A stretch of 64,000 nt of DNA from JAJDOJ01 sp034722015 (GTDB lineage: Bacteria; Pseudomonadota; Gammaproteobacteria; JAJDOJ01): NCBI GenBank assembly GCA_034722015.1, contig JAYENI010000089.1:7842-71841 (forward strand), in the 5' to 3' direction. A model generated the notes under the pieces. The model was given only the letters and a program-made list of their open reading frames with translations. It was not told where the DNA came from and did no database searches. The position numbers and the translations under genes were made by a program. Shown piece after piece: positions 34,609 through 42,639 of this stretch (within the stretch, counting starts at the first letter, position 1; every line of letters begins with the position of its first letter).

Positions 34609-35310
34609 GTGATCGGCCCCCTGGATGTCCGGCTGCCATGTTGGCTTTACCCACCAACCTGCATGCTATGCGGCGCGCCCGGAAACGCGGGAACGGATCT
34701 GTGCGCCGGGTGCCACGCCGATTTGCCGCGGATCTCCCGCCCCTGTCACCTTTGCGGCCTGCCCCTTGCGGAACATGTCTCGAGCCCGTGTGTTCATTGC
34801 CGGTCTCGCCCACCCGAACCTGACCTCGTGCTCGCCCCTTACCGCTATGCGCCACCGGTGGACAAGCTCGTGCAGCGCGCGAAGTTCAACCGCGACCTCG
34901 CCGCCACCCGCCTGCTGGGCAACCTGCTGGCCGACGCCGTGCGCAACTCCGGGCACGAACTTCCCACGCTGGTCATCCCGGTCCCACTGCATCCTTCTCG
35001 ACAACGGGTGCGGGGCTATAACCAGTCACGGGAACTGGCACGCCATGCCGGTCGGGGGCTGAACATCCCCGTTTCTCCCGGTGCGGTCGTGCGTACGAGG
35101 GACAACCCGCCGCAGGCGGGCCTGACCGCCAAGGCCCGACGCGCAAATGTTCGTGGCGCCTTCGCGGTACGACACGACACCGAAGGCGCTCATGTCGCCA
35201 TTCTGGACGACGTACTCACCACCGGCTCAACGGTCTCGGAAATCGTGCATTGCCTGCGACGGACCGGGACCCGCAGGATAGAGGTCTGGACCATCGCGCG
35301 GACGGTTTGA
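34609..35310 (+). CDS. comF: ComF/GntX-type phosphoribosyltransferase-like protein
   Basis: A 233-residue protein with an N-terminal four-cysteine zinc-finger-like region (CMLCG, CAGC, CHLCG, CVHC) and a C-terminal phosphoribosyltransferase fold with VAILDDVLTTGSTV. Family members support DNA uptake or use of DNA as nutrient (ComF, GntX/YhgH); the biochemical activity is not settled. I chose GTG 34609, just before the family N-terminus, with a G-rich ribosome site; the frame upstream overlaps bioB. The bioB/comF divergence is common in gammaproteobacteria. Confidence 0.88.
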   Translation: MIGPLDVRLPCWLYPPTCMLCGAPGNAGTDLCAGCHADLPRISRPCHLCGLPLAEHVSSPCVHCRSRPPEPDLVLAPYRYAPPVDKLVQRAKFNRDLAATRLLGNLLADAVRNSGHELPTLVIPVPLHPSRQRVRGYNQSRELARHAGRGLNIPVSPGAVVRTRDNPPQAGLTAKARRANVRGAFAVRHDTEGAHVAILDDVLTTGSTVSEIVHCLRRTGTRRIEVWTIARTV

Positions 35311-35332
35311 TCAGTCACCCAACAATCAGCCC

Positions 35333-35368
35333 TTGGGCGATTGCCGGAATTCGACAGAAATCGCCTTA
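35333..35368 (-). repeat. Ends-only remnant of the 163-bp repeat (copy E)
   Basis: On the minus strand it reads TAAGGCGATTTCTGTC joined directly to AATTCCGGCAATCGCC. These are the left and right ends of the repeat with the interior missing. It lies between convergent comF and ubiA, and its first three bases are the ubiA stop codon. Confidence 0.85.
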
Positions 35369-36298
35369 GTCCGCGAATGCGTAGTGCAACGCAATACCCG
35401 CGAAGATCACCATCCCGAAGTAGTTGTTGTTCAGGAAAGCCCGGAAGCACGCCTCCGGCCGGCGACCCGCGATCAGTTTCTGCTCACGTACGAACAGACC
35501 GGCGCCGGCAAGGAGCGCGACGTAGTACACGGGTCCGAGGCCCGCCAGGTTGCCGGCCACGGCCAGCACCACCAGCACCGCCAGCTGGATCACACCAACG
35601 ATCAGCCGGTCCAGTTCACCAAACAGAATCGCGGTACTCTTGACGCCGATCTTCAGGTCGTCGCCCCGGTCCGCCATCGCATACATCGTGTCGTAGGCGG
35701 TCGCCCAGAGCACCGTGGCCGCAAACAGCAGCCAGGCGACCGGTGGTGGCCAGTCTCCTGTCTGGGCCGCGAATGCCATGGGTACGGCCCACCCGAACGC
35801 GGCACCCAGATGGACCTGCGGCAGGTAATGAAACCGCTTCATGAACGGGTAGGTCGCGGCGAGCACCACGCCCGCCACGGATAGCAGCAACGTGAGTCGA
35901 TTGAGGGCCAGTACCAGCAAAAAGGCGGTAAATGCGAGGCCGACGAACACCGAAAGCGCCTCGCGGGGTGACACCGCGCCGCGCGCGATCGGGCGCCCCC
36001 GTGTCCGTTCGACATGGAGATCGATCTCGCGATCTGCGTAGTCGTTGATCGCGCATCCGGCGGAGCGCATCAGGATCACGCCCGCCACGAAAATTGTCAG
36101 AACTCCGATATCGGGAATGCCCTCCGCGGCGATCCACAGCGCCCATAACGTCGGCCACAAAAGCAGAAATATCCCGATCGGACGGTCCAGGCGAACCAGC
36201 CGCGCATACTCGACGATGCGATCGGTTACGCGCCGGCACCTGTCGGACTGGCAGAACGAAGGCATGGGAGAAATGATACCGGATCGGTCCTGAAACAT
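35366..36298 (-). CDS. ubiA: 4-hydroxybenzoate octaprenyltransferase
   Basis: Membrane prenyltransferase of ubiquinone synthesis. It has about nine hydrophobic segments. The prenyl-diphosphate motif NDYADREIDLHVERTRGRP is at about 84-102 and the second Asp motif YDTMYAMADRGDD at about 205-217. The start is ATG 36298 or ATG 36265, both before TM1. The TAA stop is supplied by a repeat remnant, so the last residues may differ from an ancestral end. ubiC is not adjacent. Confidence 0.93.
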   Translation of the reverse strand: MFQDRSGIISPMPSFCQSDRCRRVTDRIVEYARLVRLDRPIGIFLLLWPTLWALWIAAEGIPDIGVLTIFVAGVILMRSAGCAINDYADREIDLHVERTRGRPIARGAVSPREALSVFVGLAFTAFLLVLALNRLTLLLSVAGVVLAATYPFMKRFHYLPQVHLGAAFGWAVPMAFAAQTGDWPPPVAWLLFAATVLWATAYDTMYAMADRGDDLKIGVKSTAILFGELDRLIVGVIQLAVLVVLAVAGNLAGLGPVYYVALLAGAGLFVREQKLIAGRRPEACFRAFLNNNYFGMVIFAGIALHYAFAD

Positions 36299-36426
36299 TC
36301 ATTTTCCGGGCGCCGGACATGTACCGACCGATCAGCGAAGCGGGCAACCCCGGCTTCGCCTTACGGTATGATCACACCCGGAACCCGTGCGGCGAATCCT
36401 GACACGAAGAACAAGAAATCGAGATT

Positions 36427-37779
36427 ATGCCAGACCACTACGATCTGATCGCCATCGGTGCCGGCAGCGGCGGGCTGTCTGCCGTGGAGCGCGCGGCGGC
36501 TTATGGGGCCCGGTGCGCGGTGGTGGAGGCTGGAAGGCTGGGCGGAACCTGCGTCAATGTGGGTTGCGTGCCGAAAAAGGTGATGTGGTTCGGCGCGGGA
36601 CTCGCCCACGCGCTGGAGGATGCGGCGGGCTACGGGTTCGATGTCGCACGACGGGGCCTCGACTGGAACGCTCTGGTAGGCCGCCGCGACGCCTACGTAC
36701 AGGGGATCAACGACTGGTATCACACCTATCTGGCGGACGCCGAAGTGGACCTGATCGCGGGCCGCGCCGTTTTCACCGGCGAACGCGAGATTGACGTCGG
36801 GGGACGCCGCTATACCTCCGAACATATCGTCATCGCAACCGGGGGCGCCCCGGTGGTGCCCGATGTTCCTGGTGCACATCTGGGCATCACCTCCGACGGT
36901 TTCTTCGAACTGAAGGCCCTGCCCCGCCGGGCGGCGGTGGTCGGCGCGGGGTACATCGCGGTGGAACTCGCAGGGATGCTGAATGCACTGGGCAGTGAAG
37001 TGAGCCTCTATCTGCGCAAGGAGCATTTCCTGCGCAGCTTCGACGCCATGCTGCGTGAGGGACTGATGGAGGAGATGCTGGAGGACGGTATCGATATCTT
37101 TGCGCGCACGGCGGTGGAAAGCGTGGAACGTGAACGCGACGGCACACTGACCCTGACCTGCCACAAGGGAGGCAGGACCGCTACCGGGATCGACACCCTG
37201 ATCTGGGCCGTTGGCCGCACGCCCAATACCTCGAACCTTGGTCTCGAGGCTTGCGGCGTGGAGGTCGACGGCGAGGGGTTTGTTCGCGTGGATGACCGGC
37301 AGGATACCAACGTCACCGGGATCCATGCCCTTGGCGACGTCACCGGACGCAAACAGTTGACCCCCGTGGCCATCGCGGCGGCGCGCCGTCTGGCCGACCG
37401 GCTGTTCGGCGGGCAGACCGACCGCGTGCTCGACTACTCGCTGGTCCCCACGGTCATCTTCAGTCACCCCCCGGTGGCGACCGTCGGACTGACCGAGGGC
37501 GAGGCGCGAGAGAAACACGGAGAGGCGGTAAAAATCTATCAGACAAGATTCACTTCGATGTACCACACCCTGACCGACCGCAAGGTCAAGACCGCGATGA
37601 AACTGGTGACGGTCGGGCCCAGGGAAAAGATCGTGGGTTGCCATGTACTGGGTCCGGGTGCGGACGAGATGTTGCAGGGCTTCGCCGTCGCCATCCGCAT
37701 GGGAGCAACAAAGCGCGATCTCGACGACACCGTCGCGATCCATCCCACCAGCGCCGAAGAACTGGTCACCATGCGATGA
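36427..37779 (+). CDS. gor: Glutathione-disulfide reductase
   Basis: NADPH-dependent reduction of GSSG; a homodimeric flavoprotein of 450 residues. Visible are the FAD motif GAGSGGLSAVERAA, the redox disulfide GGTCVNVGCVPKK (Cys42/Cys47), the second nucleotide motif GAGYIAVELAGML, the NADPH arginines in YLRKEHFLRSFD, and the C-terminal catalytic HPTSAEELVTMR. The gamma-carbonic anhydrase gene starts within its stop (ATGA). Confidence 0.96.
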   Translation: MPDHYDLIAIGAGSGGLSAVERAAAYGARCAVVEAGRLGGTCVNVGCVPKKVMWFGAGLAHALEDAAGYGFDVARRGLDWNALVGRRDAYVQGINDWYHTYLADAEVDLIAGRAVFTGEREIDVGGRRYTSEHIVIATGGAPVVPDVPGAHLGITSDGFFELKALPRRAAVVGAGYIAVELAGMLNALGSEVSLYLRKEHFLRSFDAMLREGLMEEMLEDGIDIFARTAVESVERERDGTLTLTCHKGGRTATGIDTLIWAVGRTPNTSNLGLEACGVEVDGEGFVRVDDRQDTNVTGIHALGDVTGRKQLTPVAIAAARRLADRLFGGQTDRVLDYSLVPTVIFSHPPVATVGLTEGEAREKHGEAVKIYQTRFTSMYHTLTDRKVKTAMKLVTVGPREKIVGCHVLGPGADEMLQGFAVAIRMGATKRDLDDTVAIHPTSAEELVTMR

Positions 37780-38306
37780 CGGTGCGCCAGTTCGAGGGCA
37801 CGACCCCCAGAATCCACCCATCTTCCCGGGTCGATCCACTCGCCCTCGTCCTGGGCGATGTGACGATGGGCGAGGACGCCTCCATCTGGCCCATGGCAGT
37901 GGCACGAGGCGACGTGCAACGTATCGAGATCGGCGCGCGAACCAATATTCAGGATGCCTGCGTCCTGCACGTCAGCCACGATAGCATCTACACACCGGGG
38001 GGAACGCCTCTGGTAATCGGGAAGGACATTACCGTCGGCCACAAGGCCGTGCTGCACGCATGCACCGTAGAGGACGGGTGCTTCATCGGTATCGGCAGCG
38101 TCATCCTGGACGGTGCGACAATCGGCTCGCGAGCCATGCTGGGCGCCGGCGTGCTGGTTCCGCCCGGCAAGATGCTGGAGGGTGGTTACCTCTGGCTAGG
38201 CCAGCCCGCCCGGTGCGTTCGGGCGCTAACGGGCGATGAACTGGAATTCATGGCCTACTCGGCCCGGCACTACGTGACGTTAAAGAATCGACACGGCCCG
38301 ACATGA
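37776..38306 (+). CDS. Gamma-class carbonic anhydrase family protein
   Basis: A 176-residue left-handed beta-helix (hexapeptide repeat) protein. The metal-ligand histidines lie in ACVLHVSHDS (about 66-75) and ITVGHKAVLHAC (about 89-100). It resembles YrdA/CaiE-type trimers; some hydrate CO2, others are inactive or redox regulated. ATG 37776 overlaps the gor stop by 4 bp, suggesting translational coupling with glutathione reductase. It is convergent with aroE. Confidence 0.92.
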   Translation: MTVRQFEGTTPRIHPSSRVDPLALVLGDVTMGEDASIWPMAVARGDVQRIEIGARTNIQDACVLHVSHDSIYTPGGTPLVIGKDITVGHKAVLHACTVEDGCFIGIGSVILDGATIGSRAMLGAGVLVPPGKMLEGGYLWLGQPARCVRALTGDELEFMAYSARHYVTLKNRHGPT

Positions 38307-38328
38307 CCCGGCCACGCTCGGCGAATCG

Positions 38329-39144
38329 CTACCTTTCCCGAAGCATGTCTATCACCGGCGCGGTCTCGGGACGGATGCCACGCCACAGCCAGAACGACTC
38401 GGCGGCCTGCTCCACCAGCATGCCGGTCCCGTCCAACGCCTTTCCCGCCCCACGGTCCAGGGCCCAGCAAACAAACGCCGTGACGTCGGAGGCGTAAAAC
38501 ATGTCGTAGGCACAACCATCGGGCAGGAATATATTTTCGGGCAGCGGCGGGACCGTTTCTTCGATGCCGGTCGACGTCCCGTTGATGACCAGGTCGAATC
38601 GGCGCCCCGACAGTTGATCGTAGCCGCAGGCCTCGAGGTCTCCCGTCGCGGCAAATGCTTCGCGCAACTCCCGCGCGCGGGCCACGGTCCGATTGACAAC
38701 CACCAGTTCCGCCGGAAGGGCAAGGAGCAAGGGCTGCAGAACACCACGCACCGCGCCGCCCGCACCCGCCACCAGGACACGTTTTCCGGTTATTTCGATG
38801 GCGTTGTTCTCGACCAGATCGCGCAGCAGTCCCGCACCGTCCGTGTTGTCGCCCGTCGTGGTGCCATCGGGCTCGACGATAATCGTATTGACGGCCCGGG
38901 CGGCGCTTGCTCGAGTGGACAGCGAGTCCACGAATTCGCACGCCTCGGGTTTGAATGGAAGGGTTACGTTCAGACCGCGACCGCCGGCCGCGATAAAGCC
39001 GCGAACGGTTTCCGGGAACCCGTCACGTGGTGCAGGCAGTCGCGCGTAGCTAAGCGACTGACCGGTCTGGCGCGCGAACGCGGCGTGGATTCGCGGCGAC
39101 ATGCTGTGCGACACCGGGTGTCCCACGACCGCATAGCGATCCAT
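38329..39144 (-). CDS. aroE: Shikimate dehydrogenase
   Basis: NADPH-dependent reduction of 3-dehydroshikimate. It has 271 residues, with VVGHPVSHSMSPRIHAAFA at the N-terminus, the catalytic Lys in NVTLPFKPEA (about 64-73), DNTDGAGLL (about 104-112) and the nucleotide loop GAGGAVRG (about 128-135). I chose ATG 39144; an in-frame TTG lies three codons upstream. It lies downstream of hemB on the minus strand, with a repeat remnant between them. Confidence 0.95.
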   Translation of the reverse strand: MDRYAVVGHPVSHSMSPRIHAAFARQTGQSLSYARLPAPRDGFPETVRGFIAAGGRGLNVTLPFKPEACEFVDSLSTRASAARAVNTIIVEPDGTTTGDNTDGAGLLRDLVENNAIEITGKRVLVAGAGGAVRGVLQPLLLALPAELVVVNRTVARARELREAFAATGDLEACGYDQLSGRRFDLVINGTSTGIEETVPPLPENIFLPDGCAYDMFYASDVTAFVCWALDRGAGKALDGTGMLVEQAAESFWLWRGIRPETAPVIDMLRER

Positions 39145-39170
39145 GGCAATCAAGACATCCGAACCTCGCC

Positions 39171-39216
39171 TAAGGCGATTTCTGTCAAATGACCTACCAT
39201 CTCACTGGGCTTTTCA
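39171..39216 (+). repeat. Partial left end of the 163-bp repeat (copy D)
   Basis: The first 31 bases match the left end of the full copies with one mismatch. Weaker similarity (CTTTTCA) continues to the hemB stop codon at 39214-39216. The right arm is absent, so this is a truncated copy in the hemB-aroE spacer. Confidence 0.8.
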
Positions 39217-40221
39217 CTTGTCTTGCAGCCACTCGGCTACCTGTTTCGCGTAGTAGGTGAGAATACCGTCCGCGCCGGCGCGTTTCATCGACACCAACGC
39301 CTCGATGACGCACGCCCTTTCATCGATCCAGCCCCGCTCGGCTGCGGCCTTGAGCATCGCGTACTCGCCACTGACGTGGTACACGAAGGTTGGGGCGCCG
39401 AATGCGTCCTTGACCCGGCGGACAATGTCCAGATACGGCATTCCCGGCTTCACCATGACCATGTCCGCACCTTCCCGGAGATCCAGCGCAACCTCCCGAA
39501 TCGCTTCGTCGGTATTTGCCGGATCCATCTGGTAGCTGTACTTGTCACCGCCCCCGAGGTTCGCGGCCGAACCCACTGCATCACGAAAGGGCCCGTAAAA
39601 TGACGATGCGTACTTTGCCGAATAGGCAAGGATGCGTGTGTTCTCGAACCCCTGCTGTTCCAGGGCGGTGCGTATCTCCCCGATGCGGCCATCCATCATA
39701 TCGCTGGGCGCCACGATATCCGCCCCGGCCTCGGCATGTGACAGCGCCTGCCTGACGAGCACCTCGACCGTCGGGTCATTGACGACGTAGCCTGAATCGT
39801 CGAGCAGGCCGTCCTGTCCGTGCACCGTGAACGGGTCCAGCGCGACGTCGGTGATCACCCCGAGTTCAGGGTACGTTTCCTTGAGGTGTTTCGTCGCCCG
39901 CTGCGCCAGCCCGTCGGGGTTGTATGCCTCCGAGGCGTCTTCGGACTTCAGTTCCCGCGGCGTGACCGGAAAAAGCGCCACCGCGGGAATACCCAGTTTC
40001 CTGAGATCGCCGGCTTCCCTGAGCAGTTCGTCAACACTCACCCGCTCGATGCCCGGCATGGAATCGACGGCCTCCCTGCGACCCTCCCCCTCGATGACGA
40101 ATACCGGGTAGACAAGATCGTCAACGCTCAGGCGATGCTCCCGCATCAAGCGCCTCGAAAATCCGTCCCGCCGCACTCGGCGCATACGTGTCCCCGGATA
40201 CATTGCTTGAATTGCGCGCAT
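39214..40221 (-). CDS. hemB: Delta-aminolevulinic acid dehydratase (porphobilinogen synthase)
   Basis: Condenses two 5-aminolevulinate molecules to porphobilinogen. It has 335 residues. The active-site lysines are in AYSAKYASSFYGPFRDA and MVKPGMPYLD. The metal region reads TDVALDPFTVHGQDG, the Asp-rich magnesium type, not the cysteine-rich zinc type. AAGGGGGG precedes ATG 40221. Its stop lies at the edge of a repeat remnant. Confidence 0.96.
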   Translation of the reverse strand: MRAIQAMYPGTRMRRVRRDGFSRRLMREHRLSVDDLVYPVFVIEGEGRREAVDSMPGIERVSVDELLREAGDLRKLGIPAVALFPVTPRELKSEDASEAYNPDGLAQRATKHLKETYPELGVITDVALDPFTVHGQDGLLDDSGYVVNDPTVEVLVRQALSHAEAGADIVAPSDMMDGRIGEIRTALEQQGFENTRILAYSAKYASSFYGPFRDAVGSAANLGGGDKYSYQMDPANTDEAIREVALDLREGADMVMVKPGMPYLDIVRRVKDAFGAPTFVYHVSGEYAMLKAAAERGWIDERACVIEALVSMKRAGADGILTYYAKQVAEWLQDK

Positions 40222-40658
40222 GAATTACCCCCCCTTCCACCAGTGGAATCATTGTGTTGATAGCAGAATTGTTAATCAACCGATCGAGAAAAGGCAAAAC
40301 GGACTCAAGAAAGAAGGCACAGGAATTAGCGCACCTACTTGGTGCGCATATTTGAAAATCGCCCCAGGATAACGCAGTCGAAAACTACTGTTCCTGGATC
40401 TCACAGGACACTCAAGCCCCCTGATGATTCGAGATTCGACATTTTGATTTGCAGGCGCGGTCGTGCAGCATTGGCGGGGCCACCCGATACCCGCCGGTAT
40501 TGCTTCCTTACGGTACCGGAACACCACTACCCGGGTCCTTTTTTGTTTCCGCTTTCCGTGGCGGGTATCCTGTGACGATTGCCATCCCACGCCATGGAAT
40601 CCGAAACCCTGGCACAACCCGAAAATCCGACTACCACGCATACCCCCGGGGCGTCGTC
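40222..40658. other. 437-bp divergent intergenic region
   Basis: Between hemB (minus) and the DUF4124 gene (plus). It contains the hemB ribosome site near 40227-40234 and an AT-richer stretch around 40250-40330 that probably holds the hemB promoter. I see no ORF with a convincing start, no repeat copy and no recognisable RNA. Confidence 0.5.
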
Positions 40659-41288
40659 ATGAATTCAACTCTGCATCCTTTCTATCGTGCCATCCGGAGC
40701 GCCGTCACGCTGGCGATGGTCTGCGCATCCATCAACGTGGCGCTGGCTGACCGGGTATACCAGTGGACCGACCCGACGGGCGCCGTCGTGTTTTCCGATG
40801 CGCCACCGGAAGATGGCTCCGCGAGGCATCTGCGCACCATCCAGGTGCAGCCAGCCACAGTCGTCCCGGCATACAAGCCCGTCCAGAGACTACCGGCCGC
40901 CACGCAGCCAGAGGTCAAGCGGGCGCCATATCGCTCCTTTGCGCTCACCAGGCCGGAAAACAATGAGGCCATCCGCAAAAACTCGGGAGACGTTTTCGTA
41001 GAGAGCCAGGTCGAACCGGATCTCCACCCGGGCGATGTCATCAGGGTCTACATCGACGGTAGGCAAGTCGCCGAAAAAACCAGTACAAGCTTCGATCTGA
41101 CCAATATTGACCGTGGAGACCACACGCTCGAGGCCCGCATCTATGACGATCGGGGCATCGCCCTTGCCTCTGCGCAGCCAGTCCGGTTCAGCGTTATCCG
41201 AACCTCGGTCCTGCACGATTCATTTGGCGAAGCCGCCATCCAGCCAAAGGCAAAAATTACCAATCCGATCATCTACGGCGCCGACTGA
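40659..41288 (+). CDS. Exported DUF4124 protein upstream of ntrBC
   Basis: A 209-residue exported protein. A signal peptide (about 1-30, ending NVALA) leads into the DUF4124 module (RVYQWTDPTGAVVFSDAPP, about 32-50). A Pro-rich linker and a C-terminal beta-sandwich-like domain (about 105-190; DVIRVYIDGRQVAEKTST, RGDHTLEARIYDD) follow. The domain layout differs from the coiled-coil DUF4124 protein at 27.7 kb. Its position before ntrB is common, but no nitrogen-sensing role is established. ATG 40659 begins the signal peptide. Confidence 0.85.
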   Translation: MNSTLHPFYRAIRSAVTLAMVCASINVALADRVYQWTDPTGAVVFSDAPPEDGSARHLRTIQVQPATVVPAYKPVQRLPAATQPEVKRAPYRSFALTRPENNEAIRKNSGDVFVESQVEPDLHPGDVIRVYIDGRQVAEKTSTSFDLTNIDRGDHTLEARIYDDRGIALASAQPVRFSVIRTSVLHDSFGEAAIQPKAKITNPIIYGAD

Positions 41289-41294
41289 TTGCAC

Positions 41295-41457
41295 TAAGGC
41301 GATTTCTGTCAATTGACATACCATCCTGCTTGTCTTTTCATCCGTCCTCTGTGTTGCGACAACGATGACATAGTTCGACTATGCGCCTATTGTCGCGCCT
41401 TGATGACGAACGAATATCCGGCGCAACCTGGTATGTCCTTTTCCGGCAATCGCCTAA
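41295..41457 (+). repeat. 163-bp palindromic repeat, copy C
   Basis: Full-length copy between the DUF4124 gene and ntrB with scattered substitutions (for example AATTGAC, ACGATGACATAG, AATATCC). These partly disrupt the palindrome, so it looks older than copies A and B. It lies in the presumed ntrB leader, 96 bp before the start codon. Confidence 0.92.
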
Positions 41458-41553
41458 CATGGTGCGGGATTGATGCTGGGCGTATCGGGCTCAGCCCGGC
41501 ACAAGCGTGGTGGCGAGAGGAATCGGCCCGCAACTTGCATAACTATCAACGCA

Positions 41554-42639
41554 ATGGTTACGTCGCCGGAAAAATCGATTCTTGAGCAACTCGGCACCTC
41601 CGTCATGGTGCTCGACGACCATCTGCGCATTGCTTTCATGAACCCCGCGGCCGAGATGCTGCTCGGAGTCAGTTTCAGGCGAGCCAAGGGCGAATTGCTG
41701 GAGTCACAGGTCAGTTGCGATGGCGTCCCCCTGCAGGAGAGGCTCTACGAGTATCTGTTGAGCGGTCGCACCTACACGGAAAGGGAACTGCGCCTCAAGC
41801 TGACCGACCAGCGTGAAGTCACCGTGGATTGCACCGTCGCCCCGGTTGCCGAAGGCGATCTCGCCCCGGCCGCGCTGATAGAGATCCAGCAAATCGACCG
41901 ACACATGCGCATCAGCCGCGACAACCGTCAGTTGACCGAACTCAGGGCGTCCCGGGAGATGATTCGCGGCCTCGCCCACGAGGTCAAGAACCCACTGGGC
42001 GGGATACGCGGCGCGGCCCAGTTGCTCCAGGAGGAACTGGAAACGGAAACACTTCGCGAGTACACGCGAGTCGTCATCGACGAGGCGGATCGGCTGCAGC
42101 TCCTGGTCGATCGGATGCTCGGACCGTCAACCCGGCCGCGCAAGGAGCACATGGATCTGCACGACATACTGGAGCATGTCTATCGACTCGTCGCGAGGGA
42201 GGCGCCCGAAGGCGTAAAGCTTGTTCGGGACTACGATCCCAGCATCCCTGAGGTGCTCGCCGACCGGGACCTGCTCATCCAGGCATTTCTGAATATCGCT
42301 CGAAACGCCCTGCAAGCAGTCGGGAACGAAGGCATAATCGTGTTCCGCTCAAGGGTACTACACAAGTACACCATCGCCGGCCGTCGGCACCGGCTGGTCG
42401 CAAACGCCAGCATTATCGACAACGGGCCCGGCATCCCGACGAATCTTCAGAGCAGGATCTTCTATCCCATGGTCACGATGCGCGAAGGCGGGACCGGTCT
42501 CGGCCTGTCGATCGCCCAGGAACTCGCCCGCCAGCACGATGGCGTGATTGAGCTGGACTCCCGTCCCGGCCGCACCCGGTTCCGGCTACTCGTCCCGGTG
42601 AGCAACGGGAATCTCCGGGAGGGCCACCGACATGGGTAA
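41554..42639 (+). CDS. glnL: Nitrogen regulation sensor kinase NtrB
   Basis: Histidine kinase/phosphatase controlling NtrC in response to PII. It has 361 residues: an N-terminal PAS domain (about 8-115), H-box IRGLAHEVKNPLGGIRGAAQLL with His142, and an ATPase domain (N box NIARNALQA, G1 DNGPGIP, G2 GGTGLGLSIAQ). It has no membrane segment. I chose ATG 41554 over an upstream in-frame start at 41470 that would sit next to the repeat. It overlaps ntrC by 8 bp. Confidence 0.95.
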   Translation: MVTSPEKSILEQLGTSVMVLDDHLRIAFMNPAAEMLLGVSFRRAKGELLESQVSCDGVPLQERLYEYLLSGRTYTERELRLKLTDQREVTVDCTVAPVAEGDLAPAALIEIQQIDRHMRISRDNRQLTELRASREMIRGLAHEVKNPLGGIRGAAQLLQEELETETLREYTRVVIDEADRLQLLVDRMLGPSTRPRKEHMDLHDILEHVYRLVAREAPEGVKLVRDYDPSIPEVLADRDLLIQAFLNIARNALQAVGNEGIIVFRSRVLHKYTIAGRRHRLVANASIIDNGPGIPTNLQSRIFYPMVTMREGGTGLGLSIAQELARQHDGVIELDSRPGRTRFRLLVPVSNGNLREGHRHG

